Below, one piece after another: positions 1 through 7,540 of a stretch of 64,000 nucleotides of DNA. Below the pieces are notes generated by a model that was not told where the DNA came from, made no database searches, and worked only from the letters and a program-made list of their open reading frames with translations. The stretch comes from Robiginitomaculum sp. Its GTDB lineage: Bacteria; Pseudomonadota; Alphaproteobacteria; Caulobacterales; Maricaulaceae. The stretch's first letter is position 1; the number at the start of each line of letters is the position of its first letter. The stretch is from NCBI GenBank assembly GCA_021776515.1, contig JAJFFS010000019.1, positions 1 to 64,000 of the forward strand, written 5' to 3'. The position numbers and the translations under genes are program-made.

Positions 1-142
1 CGACTGGCTCTGGACTTACAATAACGAAAGACCCAATATGGCTATCGGCGGTATCACGCCAAAACAGAAATCGGCCATGGACATGTCCATAGCCGCATAA
101 CCGTTCTACTTACGATGCCCTCTATAAAGGGGGGTATTACCT
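1..142 (+). mobile_element. Right end of an IS3-family insertion sequence (partial)
   Basis: The window opens inside an insertion element. The last 32 codons of an IS3-type transposase are readable, followed by about 40 bases of untranslated tail containing a G-run near 130. This tail looks like the terminal inverted repeat, but the other end lies outside the window, so the exact boundary (roughly 130-145) is a guess. The element appears to sit inside a minus-strand gene that starts at 236: that gene's frame runs from unique sequence straight into the transposase tail. Confidence 0.7.
2..100 (+). CDS. IS3-family transposase OrfB, C-terminal end (cut by window edge)
   Basis: Thirty-two residues and a stop codon remain. 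They contain the signature TYNNERPN, then GGITP, which is the conserved C-terminal end of the DDE integrase domain of IS3-family OrfB transposases (the usual form is Y-N-x-E-R-P-H/N followed by G-x-x-T-P). The catalytic residues lie upstream of the window. The enzyme would catalyse copy-out/paste-in transposition of its own element. Whether the full copy is intact cannot be judged here. Confidence 0.85.
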   Translation, partial: DWLWTYNNERPNMAIGGITPKQKSAMDMSIAA

Positions 143-236
143 GCCCATCTTTGCTTTTAGAATGAAATGGATGGCTTCCAACAGCCAAACTGATAGCCTG
201 ATGAACACTATCACCCTCTACAATTTGTGGCGGCAT
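54..236 (-). pseudogene. Small unknown gene, 5' part only, interrupted by the IS
   Basis: An ATG at 236 is preceded by a good ribosome-binding site (AAAGGGAG, about 8 bases upstream). The frame begins MPPQIVEGDSVHQ and continues for about 30 residues of unique sequence. It then crosses into the antisense of the IS tail and ends at 54, so the last residues belong to the insertion and not to the original gene. This indicates a gene truncated by the IS. The family is not recognised. It follows a second damaged gene (293-497) on the same strand, and the two were probably one operon. Confidence 0.5.
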
Positions 237-292
237 AAAATTCTCCCTTTAAGAAATAGGAGATTATAAGGCACTCAGAATAGGCGGGGATA

Positions 293-497
293 TTATTGTC
301 CAATCCTCAAGTTTTTAATGTTAAAATTGAGAGACAAATGCTCCTCCCACCCCTCCAATTCTTCCCAAAATTGGTTCGAGGTTTCCGTGTCTAAGCGCAC
401 CAGCTTATCATATTTTGCATGTGAGAAAAGAGACGGGAAACCGTCTTTATGATTTTATATGAGCGGCTGTTAACACTCGCATAATATTGATTGTCAT
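293..497 (-). pseudogene. Small unknown gene with a one-base frameshift
   Basis: An ATG at 497 preceded by GGTGG opens a frame that stops after 16 codons at 447. Shifting frame by one base in the run of four A residues near 453-456 (minus-strand reading) gives a continuous coding-like stretch to a TAA at 293. That stretch includes PSLFSHAKYDKLVRLD and FWEELEGWEEHLSL. Removing one base would restore a protein of about 67 residues. The stop lies just before the ribosome-binding site of the gene at 236, so the two look like a decayed two-gene operon. The family is not recognised. A sequencing error or a programmed shift cannot be excluded. Confidence 0.4.
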
Positions 498-582
498 TTA
501 CCACCAAATTATTGCAGTATATATGCGGTACTTATTTAAAATAAGCGCTTTGCCTAGCGTGGCAGATAATAGGGGGGTGATA

Positions 583-1137
583 ATGAACATAAAATACATT
601 GCAAAATGGGTCATAGGTATTCCTGTCGTTCTCATAACGGTCTGGCTCAGTACGCTTCTCTGGTTCAACGAGTTCCGCTATCGGCTCAATAAGCCTTCTC
701 CAGCACTGGCTGCAGCACAAGCCGCAGATATTTCAGAGTATAAATGTCCAACTCCACCAGCTTATTACGGTATTGAAAAACAACTGCAAGCTACGCGTTC
801 TGATGTTGTTACAAACGATGATATTATGGAGGTCTGGAAAACTGAAATGGTTGCGTTTGAAATTTGTAATCGCTCATTTATGACGCCCGCCCTAGACCTT
901 CAAAAAAATATCAATACAGCATTGGGCCAGCCACTTGCGATTAGCCAGCGGGATGGCCTGATTAAGAAACAACGCATATTGGAAGAAGGGCTAGTTCCTG
1001 CGACGCGCATGGCAAAGCGTGCGAAAGAAGCCAAGGACATGTGGATATATGGTGAATGGCCGAAAGCGTTTCTAGACGAATTGAAACGAGAAAATCCTGC
1101 TGACTATCAGTTATTAACAGGCAAAAATCCCGACTAG
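583..1137 (+). CDS. Hypothetical membrane-anchored protein
   Basis: This encodes a 184-residue protein of unknown family. The start at 583 is chosen over an in-frame ATG at 487 because a strong purine-rich site (AGGGGGGTGA) sits just before it, and because translation then begins directly with MNIKYIAKW and one hydrophobic segment (about residues 8-26). This suggests an uncleaved signal anchor with the rest of the chain in the periplasm. The remainder is mostly helical and charged, with two cysteines (in EYKCP and EICNRS) that could form a disulfide. It lies in the AT-rich accessory segment beside IS remnants and has no informative neighbour. Confidence 0.65.
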   Translation: MNIKYIAKWVIGIPVVLITVWLSTLLWFNEFRYRLNKPSPALAAAQAADISEYKCPTPPAYYGIEKQLQATRSDVVTNDDIMEVWKTEMVAFEICNRSFMTPALDLQKNINTALGQPLAISQRDGLIKKQRILEEGLVPATRMAKRAKEAKDMWIYGEWPKAFLDELKRENPADYQLLTGKNPD

Positions 1138-1162
1138 TAATAAAACCACTTGAAGTTTTATT

Positions 1163-1267
1163 ATGAACATATCAAAAGTTAAAATCTTTACTGTTTCAGC
1201 ATTTATTTGTGTCCTTATTGGGCACACAGCTTATCCAATAAGCTTGATCCAAAGTGGGCAGCCATGA
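1163..1267 (+). CDS. 34-residue signal-peptide-like stub
   Basis: This is a short frame encoding MNISKVKIF, then a hydrophobic core (TVSAFICVLIGHTAYP), then a stop. The pattern is a Sec signal peptide with almost no mature protein, as expected if a secreted-protein gene lost its 3' part. The site before the ATG is weak. It could be a genuine tiny membrane peptide, but decay of a longer gene is more likely in this degraded neighbourhood. Its 3' end overlaps an open but start-less minus-strand frame (1196-1411). Confidence 0.25.
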   Translation: MNISKVKIFTVSAFICVLIGHTAYPISLIQSGQP

Positions 1268-1598
1268 GGGCTGAGGCGACCAGTTGAACTCACAGGCAAA
1301 AACGGACGCTAGTTTGTCGTAGCATAAATGGATTTTAATTCGCGACTCCGAAAGGTGCTTCCAAAATAAGTCTGCAACGGTATGTCCGTCTTCAAATAAA
1401 ATGAAACAGATTTAAGCCTGGTCGAAGTGAGAGCTTGCTCTTCTTTGTTGGTCTATATTAAGTGACAGCTTTGCGGCATTGCAAGCGTTGATGTTCGATG
1501 GTCTTTTTCTATTCGTTCCCTCCTGATGGACATGCCAGCGCCGTTCAGGCTTTGACTTTGAAGCGGGCCAACTGTAGAAATTACGTAAGGGGAACCTG
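1268..1598. other. Intergenic region without a convincing gene
   Basis: There are about 330 bases before the Sel1-repeat gene. No frame here has both a start and a ribosome-binding site. On the minus strand one frame stays open from 1411 to 1196 without any methionine codon; it may be gene debris. No clear promoter, terminator or RNA structure was seen. A purine-rich ribosome-binding site (TAAGGGGAA) at 1586-1594 serves the downstream gene. Confidence 0.4.
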
Positions 1599-2045
1599 AT
1601 GTTCGTAATTTTTAAGCGTTTATTGCTCACACTGATTGTTATTGGCGGATGGAGTCCTGGCGTTGCCGCACAGGATTTTGAAGCCATTAAGGCCTTGGCT
1701 GAACAGGGTGATGCAAGTGCACAGAACGATTTGGGGTTTATGTACTCCTATGGCGAAGGCGTATACCAAGACACCACAGAAGCGGTCAAATGGTACCGTA
1801 AGTCCGCAGAGCAGGGTAATGCGGAAGGGCAGTATATGTTAGGACTCCAGTATTTCAATGGTGATGGAGTGCGTAAAGATTATGTTCGCGCTTACCTTTG
1901 GATGTCCATAGCTGCAGCACGGGGAGACCCAATTGCTGTGGACAGAAAACCACATATGGCAAAACTCATGACCTCTGCGCAGATAACGGAAGCAACATGG
2001 CTTTCCGTGAAGTGCTATGAGGTAAACTTCAAAGGGTGTGAATGA
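1599..2045 (+). CDS. Secreted Sel1-repeat (SEL1-like TPR) protein
   Basis: This encodes 148 residues. Residues 1-24 form a Sec signal peptide with an AxA-type cleavage site (GVAA before QDFEA). Two Sel1-like repeats follow: one around ASAQNDLGFMYSYGEGV and one around AEGQYMLGLQYFNGDGV, each ending in the usual W-Y/W-M-x-x-A-A element. Sel1 repeats build alpha/alpha solenoids that bind other proteins, and in bacteria they often occur in periplasmic scaffold or stress proteins. TAAGGGGAA precedes the ATG at good distance. The gene stands alone in the accessory segment and no partner is evident. Confidence 0.85.
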   Translation: MFVIFKRLLLTLIVIGGWSPGVAAQDFEAIKALAEQGDASAQNDLGFMYSYGEGVYQDTTEAVKWYRKSAEQGNAEGQYMLGLQYFNGDGVRKDYVRAYLWMSIAAARGDPIAVDRKPHMAKLMTSAQITEATWLSVKCYEVNFKGCE

Positions 2046-2139
2046 GGGCGGCTAGTGTGCGGTAGGATTTTGCTCTGGCGGGCGAAAGAAGCCATAAATG
2101 CGAGAACGCCGATCAAGCTTTTAATTGGGTACGACGTAA

Positions 2140-2445
2140 TTGATGGCAAAAAACAAACACCAACATCAAACACGCTATCATCTCGTTGTTTTAAATGCGG
2201 CCAGTGGATACATCCTCAAAGACATAATAACCGATGATCAAAGTGAGCTATGTTATAGTTTTGAATTATTTGATCGCACAAAATATCTTGGATTTTCCAA
2301 GCAGGCCGCGACCCTTACAAGTGCTCGTTCTGGATTGTCGGCGACAGAATCTTATAAAGTCTATAATACGTTTCGAAAGTTCGGCAAAACCATGGACGAA
2401 TGCTTCGAATTTGATGTGACCATCAGCACACTCTTAGAAGATTGA
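2140..2445 (+). CDS. Hypothetical protein, about 100 residues
   Basis: This is a soluble, mixed-charge protein of unknown family, beginning MMAKNKHQHQTRYHLVVLNAASGYI. The second methionine (2143) is an equally good start, and no strong ribosome-binding site is visible for either. The composition (few rare residues, alternating hydrophobic and charged residues such as SYKVYNTFRKFGKTMDEC) looks coding. The overlapping frame at 2055-2237 does not. There is no signal peptide or membrane segment. It lies between the Sel1 gene and a convergent small membrane-protein gene. Confidence 0.55.
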   Translation: MMAKNKHQHQTRYHLVVLNAASGYILKDIITDDQSELCYSFELFDRTKYLGFSKQAATLTSARSGLSATESYKVYNTFRKFGKTMDECFEFDVTISTLLED

Positions 2446-2492
2446 GCGCAGAGGGGAAGATTTAAGGAGTACAACTTGTTTAGTTAGTCGTG

Positions 2493-2690
2493 TCACCTGT
2501 CCGTGTTCATATGAAGTGGGACAGTTACCAGCATAATGTTCCATGCAACTGGATTTACAGCGATAGAAACATTGCCCCACAGGAAACCAAACGGCACTAA
2601 CCCGGCCAATACGGCAATTATGCAGACTAAACCGGCGACGCCTATAAAGTAAGAGATAATTCCGTATATCAGAATGAGTGCTTTTGACAT
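2493..2690 (-). CDS. Small membrane protein, possibly truncated
   Basis: This encodes 65 residues, with CAGGAGC about 8 bases before the ATG at 2690. Two hydrophobic segments are seen (about residues 4-35 and 40-57). The N-terminus (SKALILIYGIISYFIGVAGL) is reminiscent of the first helix of NnrU/isoprenylcysteine-methyltransferase-type membrane proteins, but those proteins are several times longer and no catalytic region follows. It is therefore either a truncated remnant or an unrelated small membrane protein. The gene is convergent with the hypothetical gene ending at 2445. Confidence 0.5.
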   Translation of the reverse strand: MSKALILIYGIISYFIGVAGLVCIIAVLAGLVPFGFLWGNVSIAVNPVAWNIMLVTVPLHMNTDR

Positions 2691-2895
2691 AAAATGCTCC
2701 TGCCCCCCTTCCTTGCAAACATAAATATTACATAATCACATTGAAATATATAGAGGATTGCGTAACGCCCCGCGCATCAACCGCCGGACATTGTCAAACG
2801 TCACAAAAAACCTTGCTCAATAAATCAAGGAAAGCCTAGCTTTTAGTGCAGGAAAAAACCTTTATTCCACAAGCTACACACAGCTGGCTGTCAGG

Positions 2896-2972
2896 TTGTC
2901 CACAACTTGTTCACAGGCAGATTACCAATACAACAAGCGGTTGCCCGCAAACACCAAAGCGCCTGTGAATAA
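2896..2972. promoter_or_regulatory. Cluster of DnaA-box-like sites upstream of dnaB
   Basis: Three 9-mers matching the DnaA box lie within 77 bases: TTGTCCACA (2896-2904, plus), TTGTTCACA (2907-2915, plus) and TTATTCACA read on the minus strand (2964-2972). The last is a perfect match to TTATNCACA; the other two differ only by G for A at the third position. They occupy the gap before dnaB, about 85-160 bases upstream of its start. DnaA could regulate dnaB here, or the sites could titrate DnaA. This is inference from motif matching only. Confidence 0.45.
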
Positions 2973-3055
2973 AACCCTTAAAAAAGGTGTTTGCAACTCT
3001 ATAATTGCGGGGTTTTCTGCTCGCCGCACCGATGCTTCTGCGATACACAACAACC

Positions 3056-4540
3056 ATGGCTACTGATCACGATACCCCCTTGGAAAGTCAAGACACCGCA
3101 AACGCGGCACCTCATAATATAGAGGCCGAACAGGCACTGTTGGGCAGTTTGCTGGTCGATAATGAAATATATTTTCGGGCGGCCGATTATCTCAAAGCTG
3201 ACCATTTCTATGATCCGGTCCATGGCCAGATATTTGACGCCATTGCCAAAACCATTGGCAAGGGTTTGCTGGCCGATGCCATTAGCCTGAAAACCACGCT
3301 GGAACACCATGAAGGCCTGGCGCAAATCGGTGGCCTGGAATATCTGGCGCGGCTGCTTGGCGAAGCGGCCAGCTCGGCCAATGCGCCCGAATATGCGCGT
3401 CTGGTTTATGATCTGGCGCTGCGCCGGGATCTGATGCGCATTGGCGACAGCATATTAAAGGAAGCGGTGGACCCGGTTGAACCAAAATCCGGGCCGGAGT
3501 TAATTGAAGATGCTGAACAATTGCTGTTCAGCCTCGCCGAAACTGGCGGCATATCGCGCGGCTTTCGCCCGTTTAACGAGGCCTTGAAAGAAAGCATGGA
3601 CATGGCCTCCGCCGCGCACAAGCGCGAGGGTGGATTATCCGGCGTTGCCACGGGCTTAAAAGACCTGGACCACAAGCTTGGCGGCATGCACAAGTCTGAC
3701 CTGATTATTATTGCCGGGCGTCCTTCCATGGGTAAAACTGCATTGGCCACCAATATCGCCTTTCATGTGGCACGAAATTATAAATACGAGGTCAAGGATG
3801 GGGAGCGGCACACCATTGATGGCGGCGTGGTTGCCTTTTTCAGCCTTGAAATGTCGTCAGAGCAATTGGCCACGCGCCTGATTGCCGAGCATTCGGGCAT
3901 ATCCTCTTCGACCATTCGCCGGGGTGAACTGGGCGAAGGTGATTTTGACAAACTGCTGGATAGCGCCGCAGAACTGAACACTATCCCGCTACATATCGAT
4001 GACACAGGCGGCCTGCCTGTGGGCGCACTGGCAGCACGGGCACGGCGGCTTAAACGCACCTCAAAGGGGCTGGACCTGATTGTTGTGGATTACCTGCAAT
4101 TGGTCACAGCAGAATCGCGCCGCAAGGATGGCCGTGTGCAAGAGGTCAGCGAGATTACCCAGCGCCTGAAATCTCTGGCTAAAGAGCTGGATGTGCCGGT
4201 TATTGCCCTGTCGCAGCTCTCGCGGCAAGTGGAACAACGAGAGGATAAAAAACCGCAACTTTCGGATTTACGCGAATCCGGTTCGATCGAACAAGATGCA
4301 GACGTGGTCATGTTTGTGTATCGAGAATCCTATTATCTGGGTCGGACACAACCGCCGTTTAACACGCCAGAGCATGCCGAATGGCAAGTGCAGATGAATG
4401 AAATTCGCCATCGCGCCGAGGTAATTATCGGCAAACAGCGCCATGGCCCCATCGGCAATGTGGACCTCTCATTCCGTGAAGAACTGACCAAGTTTGGCAA
4501 TCTCACCCAGGATGGCCGCTATGATGATAGTACCCATTAG
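3056..4540 (+). CDS. dnaB: Replicative DNA helicase DnaB
   Basis: This encodes a 494-residue hexameric helicase that unwinds DNA 5'-3' at the replication fork and recruits primase. The N-terminal primase-interacting domain (about residues 15-120, starting HNIEAEQALLGSLL) is followed by a linker and the RecA-like domain. Walker A is GRPSMGKTA near residue 221 and Walker B is LIVVDYLQL near 345. DLRESGSIEQDAD contains the arginine/acidic motif of the family. The start at 3056 (MATDHDTP) is chosen because it gives the usual N-terminus; in-frame ATGs at 3005 and 3035 would add a non-conserved leader. A gap containing DnaA-box-like sites lies upstream. Confidence 0.96.
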   Translation: MATDHDTPLESQDTANAAPHNIEAEQALLGSLLVDNEIYFRAADYLKADHFYDPVHGQIFDAIAKTIGKGLLADAISLKTTLEHHEGLAQIGGLEYLARLLGEAASSANAPEYARLVYDLALRRDLMRIGDSILKEAVDPVEPKSGPELIEDAEQLLFSLAETGGISRGFRPFNEALKESMDMASAAHKREGGLSGVATGLKDLDHKLGGMHKSDLIIIAGRPSMGKTALATNIAFHVARNYKYEVKDGERHTIDGGVVAFFSLEMSSEQLATRLIAEHSGISSSTIRRGELGEGDFDKLLDSAAELNTIPLHIDDTGGLPVGALAARARRLKRTSKGLDLIVVDYLQLVTAESRRKDGRVQEVSEITQRLKSLAKELDVPVIALSQLSRQVEQREDKKPQLSDLRESGSIEQDADVVMFVYRESYYLGRTQPPFNTPEHAEWQVQMNEIRHRAEVIIGKQRHGPIGNVDLSFREELTKFGNLTQDGRYDDSTH

Positions 4541-4605
4541 GCAGCTGCCGCTTCACATTGATCAATCAAGATGACGCCGTGGCCTCTACGCGCTATAACA
4601 AGTGT

Positions 4606-5685
4606 ATGGATTCTGTTGCCCCCCTTCCCTCCTCGCCACGTCTCATCATTGATCTGGATGCTGTGCGCACAAATTATCAACTTATGGCAATACTTTCGGG
4701 CACCGCCAAAACCGGGGCGGCAATCAAGGCCAATGCCTATGGGGTAGGATTAGAGAGAGTGGCCCCCGTATTGGCCCGCGCCGGCTGCGCCAGTTTTTTC
4801 TGCGCCCATCTTAGCGAAGCCATGAGAGCGCGTAGCGTACTAGGGCATGAAGCAGAAATATTTGTATTAAGCGGTGTCAGTTATGGCGAAGCTCCGTTAT
4901 TACGGCAAAAATTCCTGACCCCGGTTTTAAGCACGCCAGAGCAAATTCAACTTTGGCGCGAGGCTGGCGATGGTGAACCGGCAGCCTTGCATATTGATAC
5001 CGGGATGAACCGCCTGGGGTTTGATTGGCATGGCTTTGATCCGGCCATGGCCGAGGGGCTAAACCTTAGCCTCATCATGAGTCATTTTGCCTGTGCCGCT
5101 GACCCCGATCACGCGATGAACAAGATACAATTAAACCGTTTTTCCCTCATCCGGGAGGCCTTTCCCAAAGTACGGGCAAGCCTTGCCAATTCAGCCGGAA
5201 TATTACATGGGCCCGAGACGCATTTTGGTCTGACCCGGCCCGGCATTGCGCTTTATGGGGGCGCACCACTGGATACTGGCGGTCCGGCTTTGGCACCTGT
5301 GGCCCGTATAGAGGCCCCGATACTTCAGGTGCGTACTCTGCGAAAAGGTGAAAATGTTGGCTATGCGGCCAGCTTTACCGCACCGCGCAATATGACCATT
5401 GCCACAGTAGCCATTGGTTACGCCGATGGCCTGCCCATTTCTGCCAGCAACCATGGGTTTGGCCGCATAGATGGTCATATAACGCCTCTGATAGGCCGGG
5501 TATCCATGGACCTTAGCGCATTTGACGTCAGCCTGCTGCCATCCACACCGGAACCTGGCGATATGTTATCCCTTCTGGGTAAAGACCTGGAAGCGCTTGC
5601 ATCCGCATCAGATACCCTGTCCTATGAGTTACTCACCCGGCTTGGCCCTCGTTTTGTTCGCCAATACAAAGGAAGCAGTGCATGA
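4606..5685 (+). CDS. alr: Alanine racemase
   Basis: This PLP enzyme interconverts L- and D-alanine for peptidoglycan synthesis. The family lysine that binds PLP lies in AAIKANAYGVG near residue 38. The catalytic tyrosine region is NVGYAASF, and the C-terminal domain carries IGYADGLP and GRVSMDL. Length (359 residues) is normal. The start at 4606 (MDSVAPLP) places the beta-alpha barrel at the usual distance; upstream TTG (4558) and GTG (4579) starts are possible. The stop overlaps the next gene by 4 bases, so translation of alr and the MlaE-type permease is probably coupled. Confidence 0.94.
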   Translation: MDSVAPLPSSPRLIIDLDAVRTNYQLMAILSGTAKTGAAIKANAYGVGLERVAPVLARAGCASFFCAHLSEAMRARSVLGHEAEIFVLSGVSYGEAPLLRQKFLTPVLSTPEQIQLWREAGDGEPAALHIDTGMNRLGFDWHGFDPAMAEGLNLSLIMSHFACAADPDHAMNKIQLNRFSLIREAFPKVRASLANSAGILHGPETHFGLTRPGIALYGGAPLDTGGPALAPVARIEAPILQVRTLRKGENVGYAASFTAPRNMTIATVAIGYADGLPISASNHGFGRIDGHITPLIGRVSMDLSAFDVSLLPSTPEPGDMLSLLGKDLEALASASDTLSYELLTRLGPRFVRQYKGSSA

Positions 5686-6449
5686 ACCCGTTGGCACTTA
5701 TTGGACAAGCCGTTCTGGCGCTAACCCGCGAAGCCGGTGCCATTGGGATTTTCGCCTGGCGCGGTATTCGCTCCGCCCTGGTACCTCCATGGTATTTCAA
5801 CCAGTTAGGCGCACAATTTTTGCGCATTGGTTACTTTTCCCTGCCTGTGGTGGGCCTGACCGCAATTTTTACCGGCGCAGCACTGGCGCTTAATATTTAT
5901 ACAGGTGGAGCGCGTTTTAACGCTGAACAGTTTGTACCCAATATTGTGGTGCTGGGCATCACCCGCGAGCTAGGTCCGGTGCTGGCTTCACTGATGCTGG
6001 CCGGGCGCGTTAGCGCCGCCATGGCCGCCGAAATTGGTGCCATGCGCGTAACCGAACAAATAGACGCCTTGAAAACCCTGTCCACCGACCCCTTTCGGTT
6101 TTTGGTAGGGCCGCGCATTCTTGCGGCGGTTATCACGGTACCATTGCTGGTGCTGATTGCCGATATTATCGGCGTGATGGGGGGCTGGGCCGTTTCCACC
6201 CAGGTTCTTGGTTTTAACGGGGCAACCTACATCCGTAACACCATGGACTTCGTCACCAATTGGGATGTGGTCTCGGGCCTTATCAAGGCCGCAGTATTTG
6301 GCTTCATCATCGCGCTGATGGGCTGTTATCATGGCTATCATTCTCGCCGTGGTGCTCAAGGGGTGGGCCGGGCCACCACAAATGCGGTGGTTAGCGCCGC
6401 CATATTGATCTTTGCCGCCAATTACGTTCTTACCACTCTGTTTGTTTGA
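5682..6449 (+). CDS. mlaE: MlaE-family ABC transporter permease
   Basis: This encodes a 255-residue inner-membrane permease of the MlaE/YrbE family, with five to six hydrophobic segments. The conserved core is visible: GITRELGPVLASLMLAGRVS, then AAEIGAMRVTEQIDAL, the family signature. In the Mla system the permease dimer works with MlaF ATPase, MlaD and MlaB to move phospholipids between the membranes and maintain outer-membrane asymmetry. The ATPase gene follows 10 bases downstream. No MlaD or MlaB gene lies in the window, so the substrate-binding parts must be encoded elsewhere. Confidence 0.9.
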   Translation: MNPLALIGQAVLALTREAGAIGIFAWRGIRSALVPPWYFNQLGAQFLRIGYFSLPVVGLTAIFTGAALALNIYTGGARFNAEQFVPNIVVLGITRELGPVLASLMLAGRVSAAMAAEIGAMRVTEQIDALKTLSTDPFRFLVGPRILAAVITVPLLVLIADIIGVMGGWAVSTQVLGFNGATYIRNTMDFVTNWDVVSGLIKAAVFGFIIALMGCYHGYHSRRGAQGVGRATTNAVVSAAILIFAANYVLTTLFV

Positions 6450-6459
6450 TAGACCTGAT

Positions 6460-7239
6460 ATGACCGAAACTTCTGATACGCTCAAAATTTCCATACGCGA
6501 TGTGCATAAATCCTTTGGCAAGAACCATGTGCTTCGAGGCGTTGATCTGGATGTGTCAGCAGGGCGTTCCATGGTGGTTATTGGTGGCTCTGGCACCGGA
6601 AAATCGGTTCTGCTGAAATGTATTTTAGGGCTTATCAAGCCCGATAGCGGCAGCATTAACATAGATGGCAAGCCGGTCACGGGCATCTCCGAACGCAAGC
6701 GCGCAAAGGTGATGGCTAAATTTGGCATGTTGTTTCAGGGCGGCGCCCTGTTTGACTCGCTCACCGTGTGGGAAAATGTTGCTTTTCGCCTGCTTTATGC
6801 CGATGGCCTGGGCCGCACAGCCGCCCGCGAACGCGCCATTGATGCGCTCGCCCAGGTAAATCTGGAACCTCACATTGCCGCGTTGCGCCCGGCAGAACTA
6901 TCAGGCGGTATGCAAAAACGTGTGGGTCTGGCCCGCGCCATTGTTGCCAAACCGGAAATTTTGTTCTTTGACGAGCCCACCACCGGGCTGGACCCGATAA
7001 CCGCCGACGTGATCGATAATCTCATCCGCCGGCAGGTCAGCGCCTTGGGGGCTACTGCCGTCTCCATCACCCATGATATGGGCTCGGTACGCAAAATCGG
7101 TGATGACATTGCCATGATCCATGAAGGCAAGATTATCTGGCGTGGACTGGCCAAGGATGTGGACAGCTCAGGCAATCCGTATGTCGAGCAATTCGTAACC
7201 GGCAGCGAAGATGGCCCGATCAAGGTTTTGGCGCGTTAG
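6460..7239 (+). CDS. mlaF: MlaF-type ABC transporter ATP-binding protein
   Basis: This encodes a 259-residue ABC ATPase. Walker A is GGSGTGKS (about residues 41-48), the Q-loop is FQGGALFDSLTV, the signature is LSGGMQKRVGLARAI and Walker B is EILFFDEPTTGLDP, with the switch histidine in SITHDM. The GGALF Q-loop and GGMQKR signature are typical of the MlaF/Ttg2A branch. It would power lipid transport through the preceding permease. The start at 6460 (MTETSDTL) is chosen over an in-frame ATG at 6412 that lies inside the permease gene. Confidence 0.93.
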   Translation: MTETSDTLKISIRDVHKSFGKNHVLRGVDLDVSAGRSMVVIGGSGTGKSVLLKCILGLIKPDSGSINIDGKPVTGISERKRAKVMAKFGMLFQGGALFDSLTVWENVAFRLLYADGLGRTAARERAIDALAQVNLEPHIAALRPAELSGGMQKRVGLARAIVAKPEILFFDEPTTGLDPITADVIDNLIRRQVSALGATAVSITHDMGSVRKIGDDIAMIHEGKIIWRGLAKDVDSSGNPYVEQFVTGSEDGPIKVLAR

Positions 7240-7291
7240 GGTCCATACTCATCCAATGTTGAATGAAAGTCATAAAAAATACCTGTAAAAT

Positions 7292-7361
7292 TCCGTCATT
7301 GCGGCGAAGGCCGCAATCCAGAACAGAGTCACTACTGGATACCAGATCAAGCCTAGTATGA
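7292..7361. repeat. Dispersed palindromic repeat element in the mlaF-radA gap
   Basis: The 300-base gap 7240-7540 contains a compound palindrome. ATTGCGGC-GAAG-GCCGCAAT (7298-7317) is a perfect 8-bp hairpin with a 4-base loop. About 20 bases further, ATACCAGATCAAGCCTAGTAT forms an imperfect second hairpin. Words of the type CTGGAT, GTCATTGCGG and ATGAC are typical of REP-like repeats found in many copies in alphaproteobacterial genomes. A minus-strand frame of 64 codons (7270-7464) crosses the element and is probably not a gene. Nothing else recognisable lies in the gap. Confidence 0.6.
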
Positions 7362-7540
7362 CAGCAAACACCCACCAAAATCCATTACATTTGTGCTTCA
7401 AAGCAAGGCGCAAAAAATTTGATCGACATAGTGAGACGTATGGAATTAATTTAGATACCATCACCCTTCATTTTAAATAACTTGCCAGCTCTCTCAAAAT
7501 AATATAGAACATAACATGAACAATATGGATTTGAGTCACG

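Noticed and set aside
431-455. Hairpin AGACGG-GAAA-CCGTCT with a T-rich tail, resembling a terminator
   Set aside because: It falls within the damaged minus-strand gene 293-497 and not after any gene end, and the T-tract is interrupted.
7270-7464. 64-codon minus-strand frame with a possible AAGGG ribosome-binding site
   Set aside because: About half of it is the antisense of a palindromic repeat element, so the hydrophobic sequence is an accident of the repeat.
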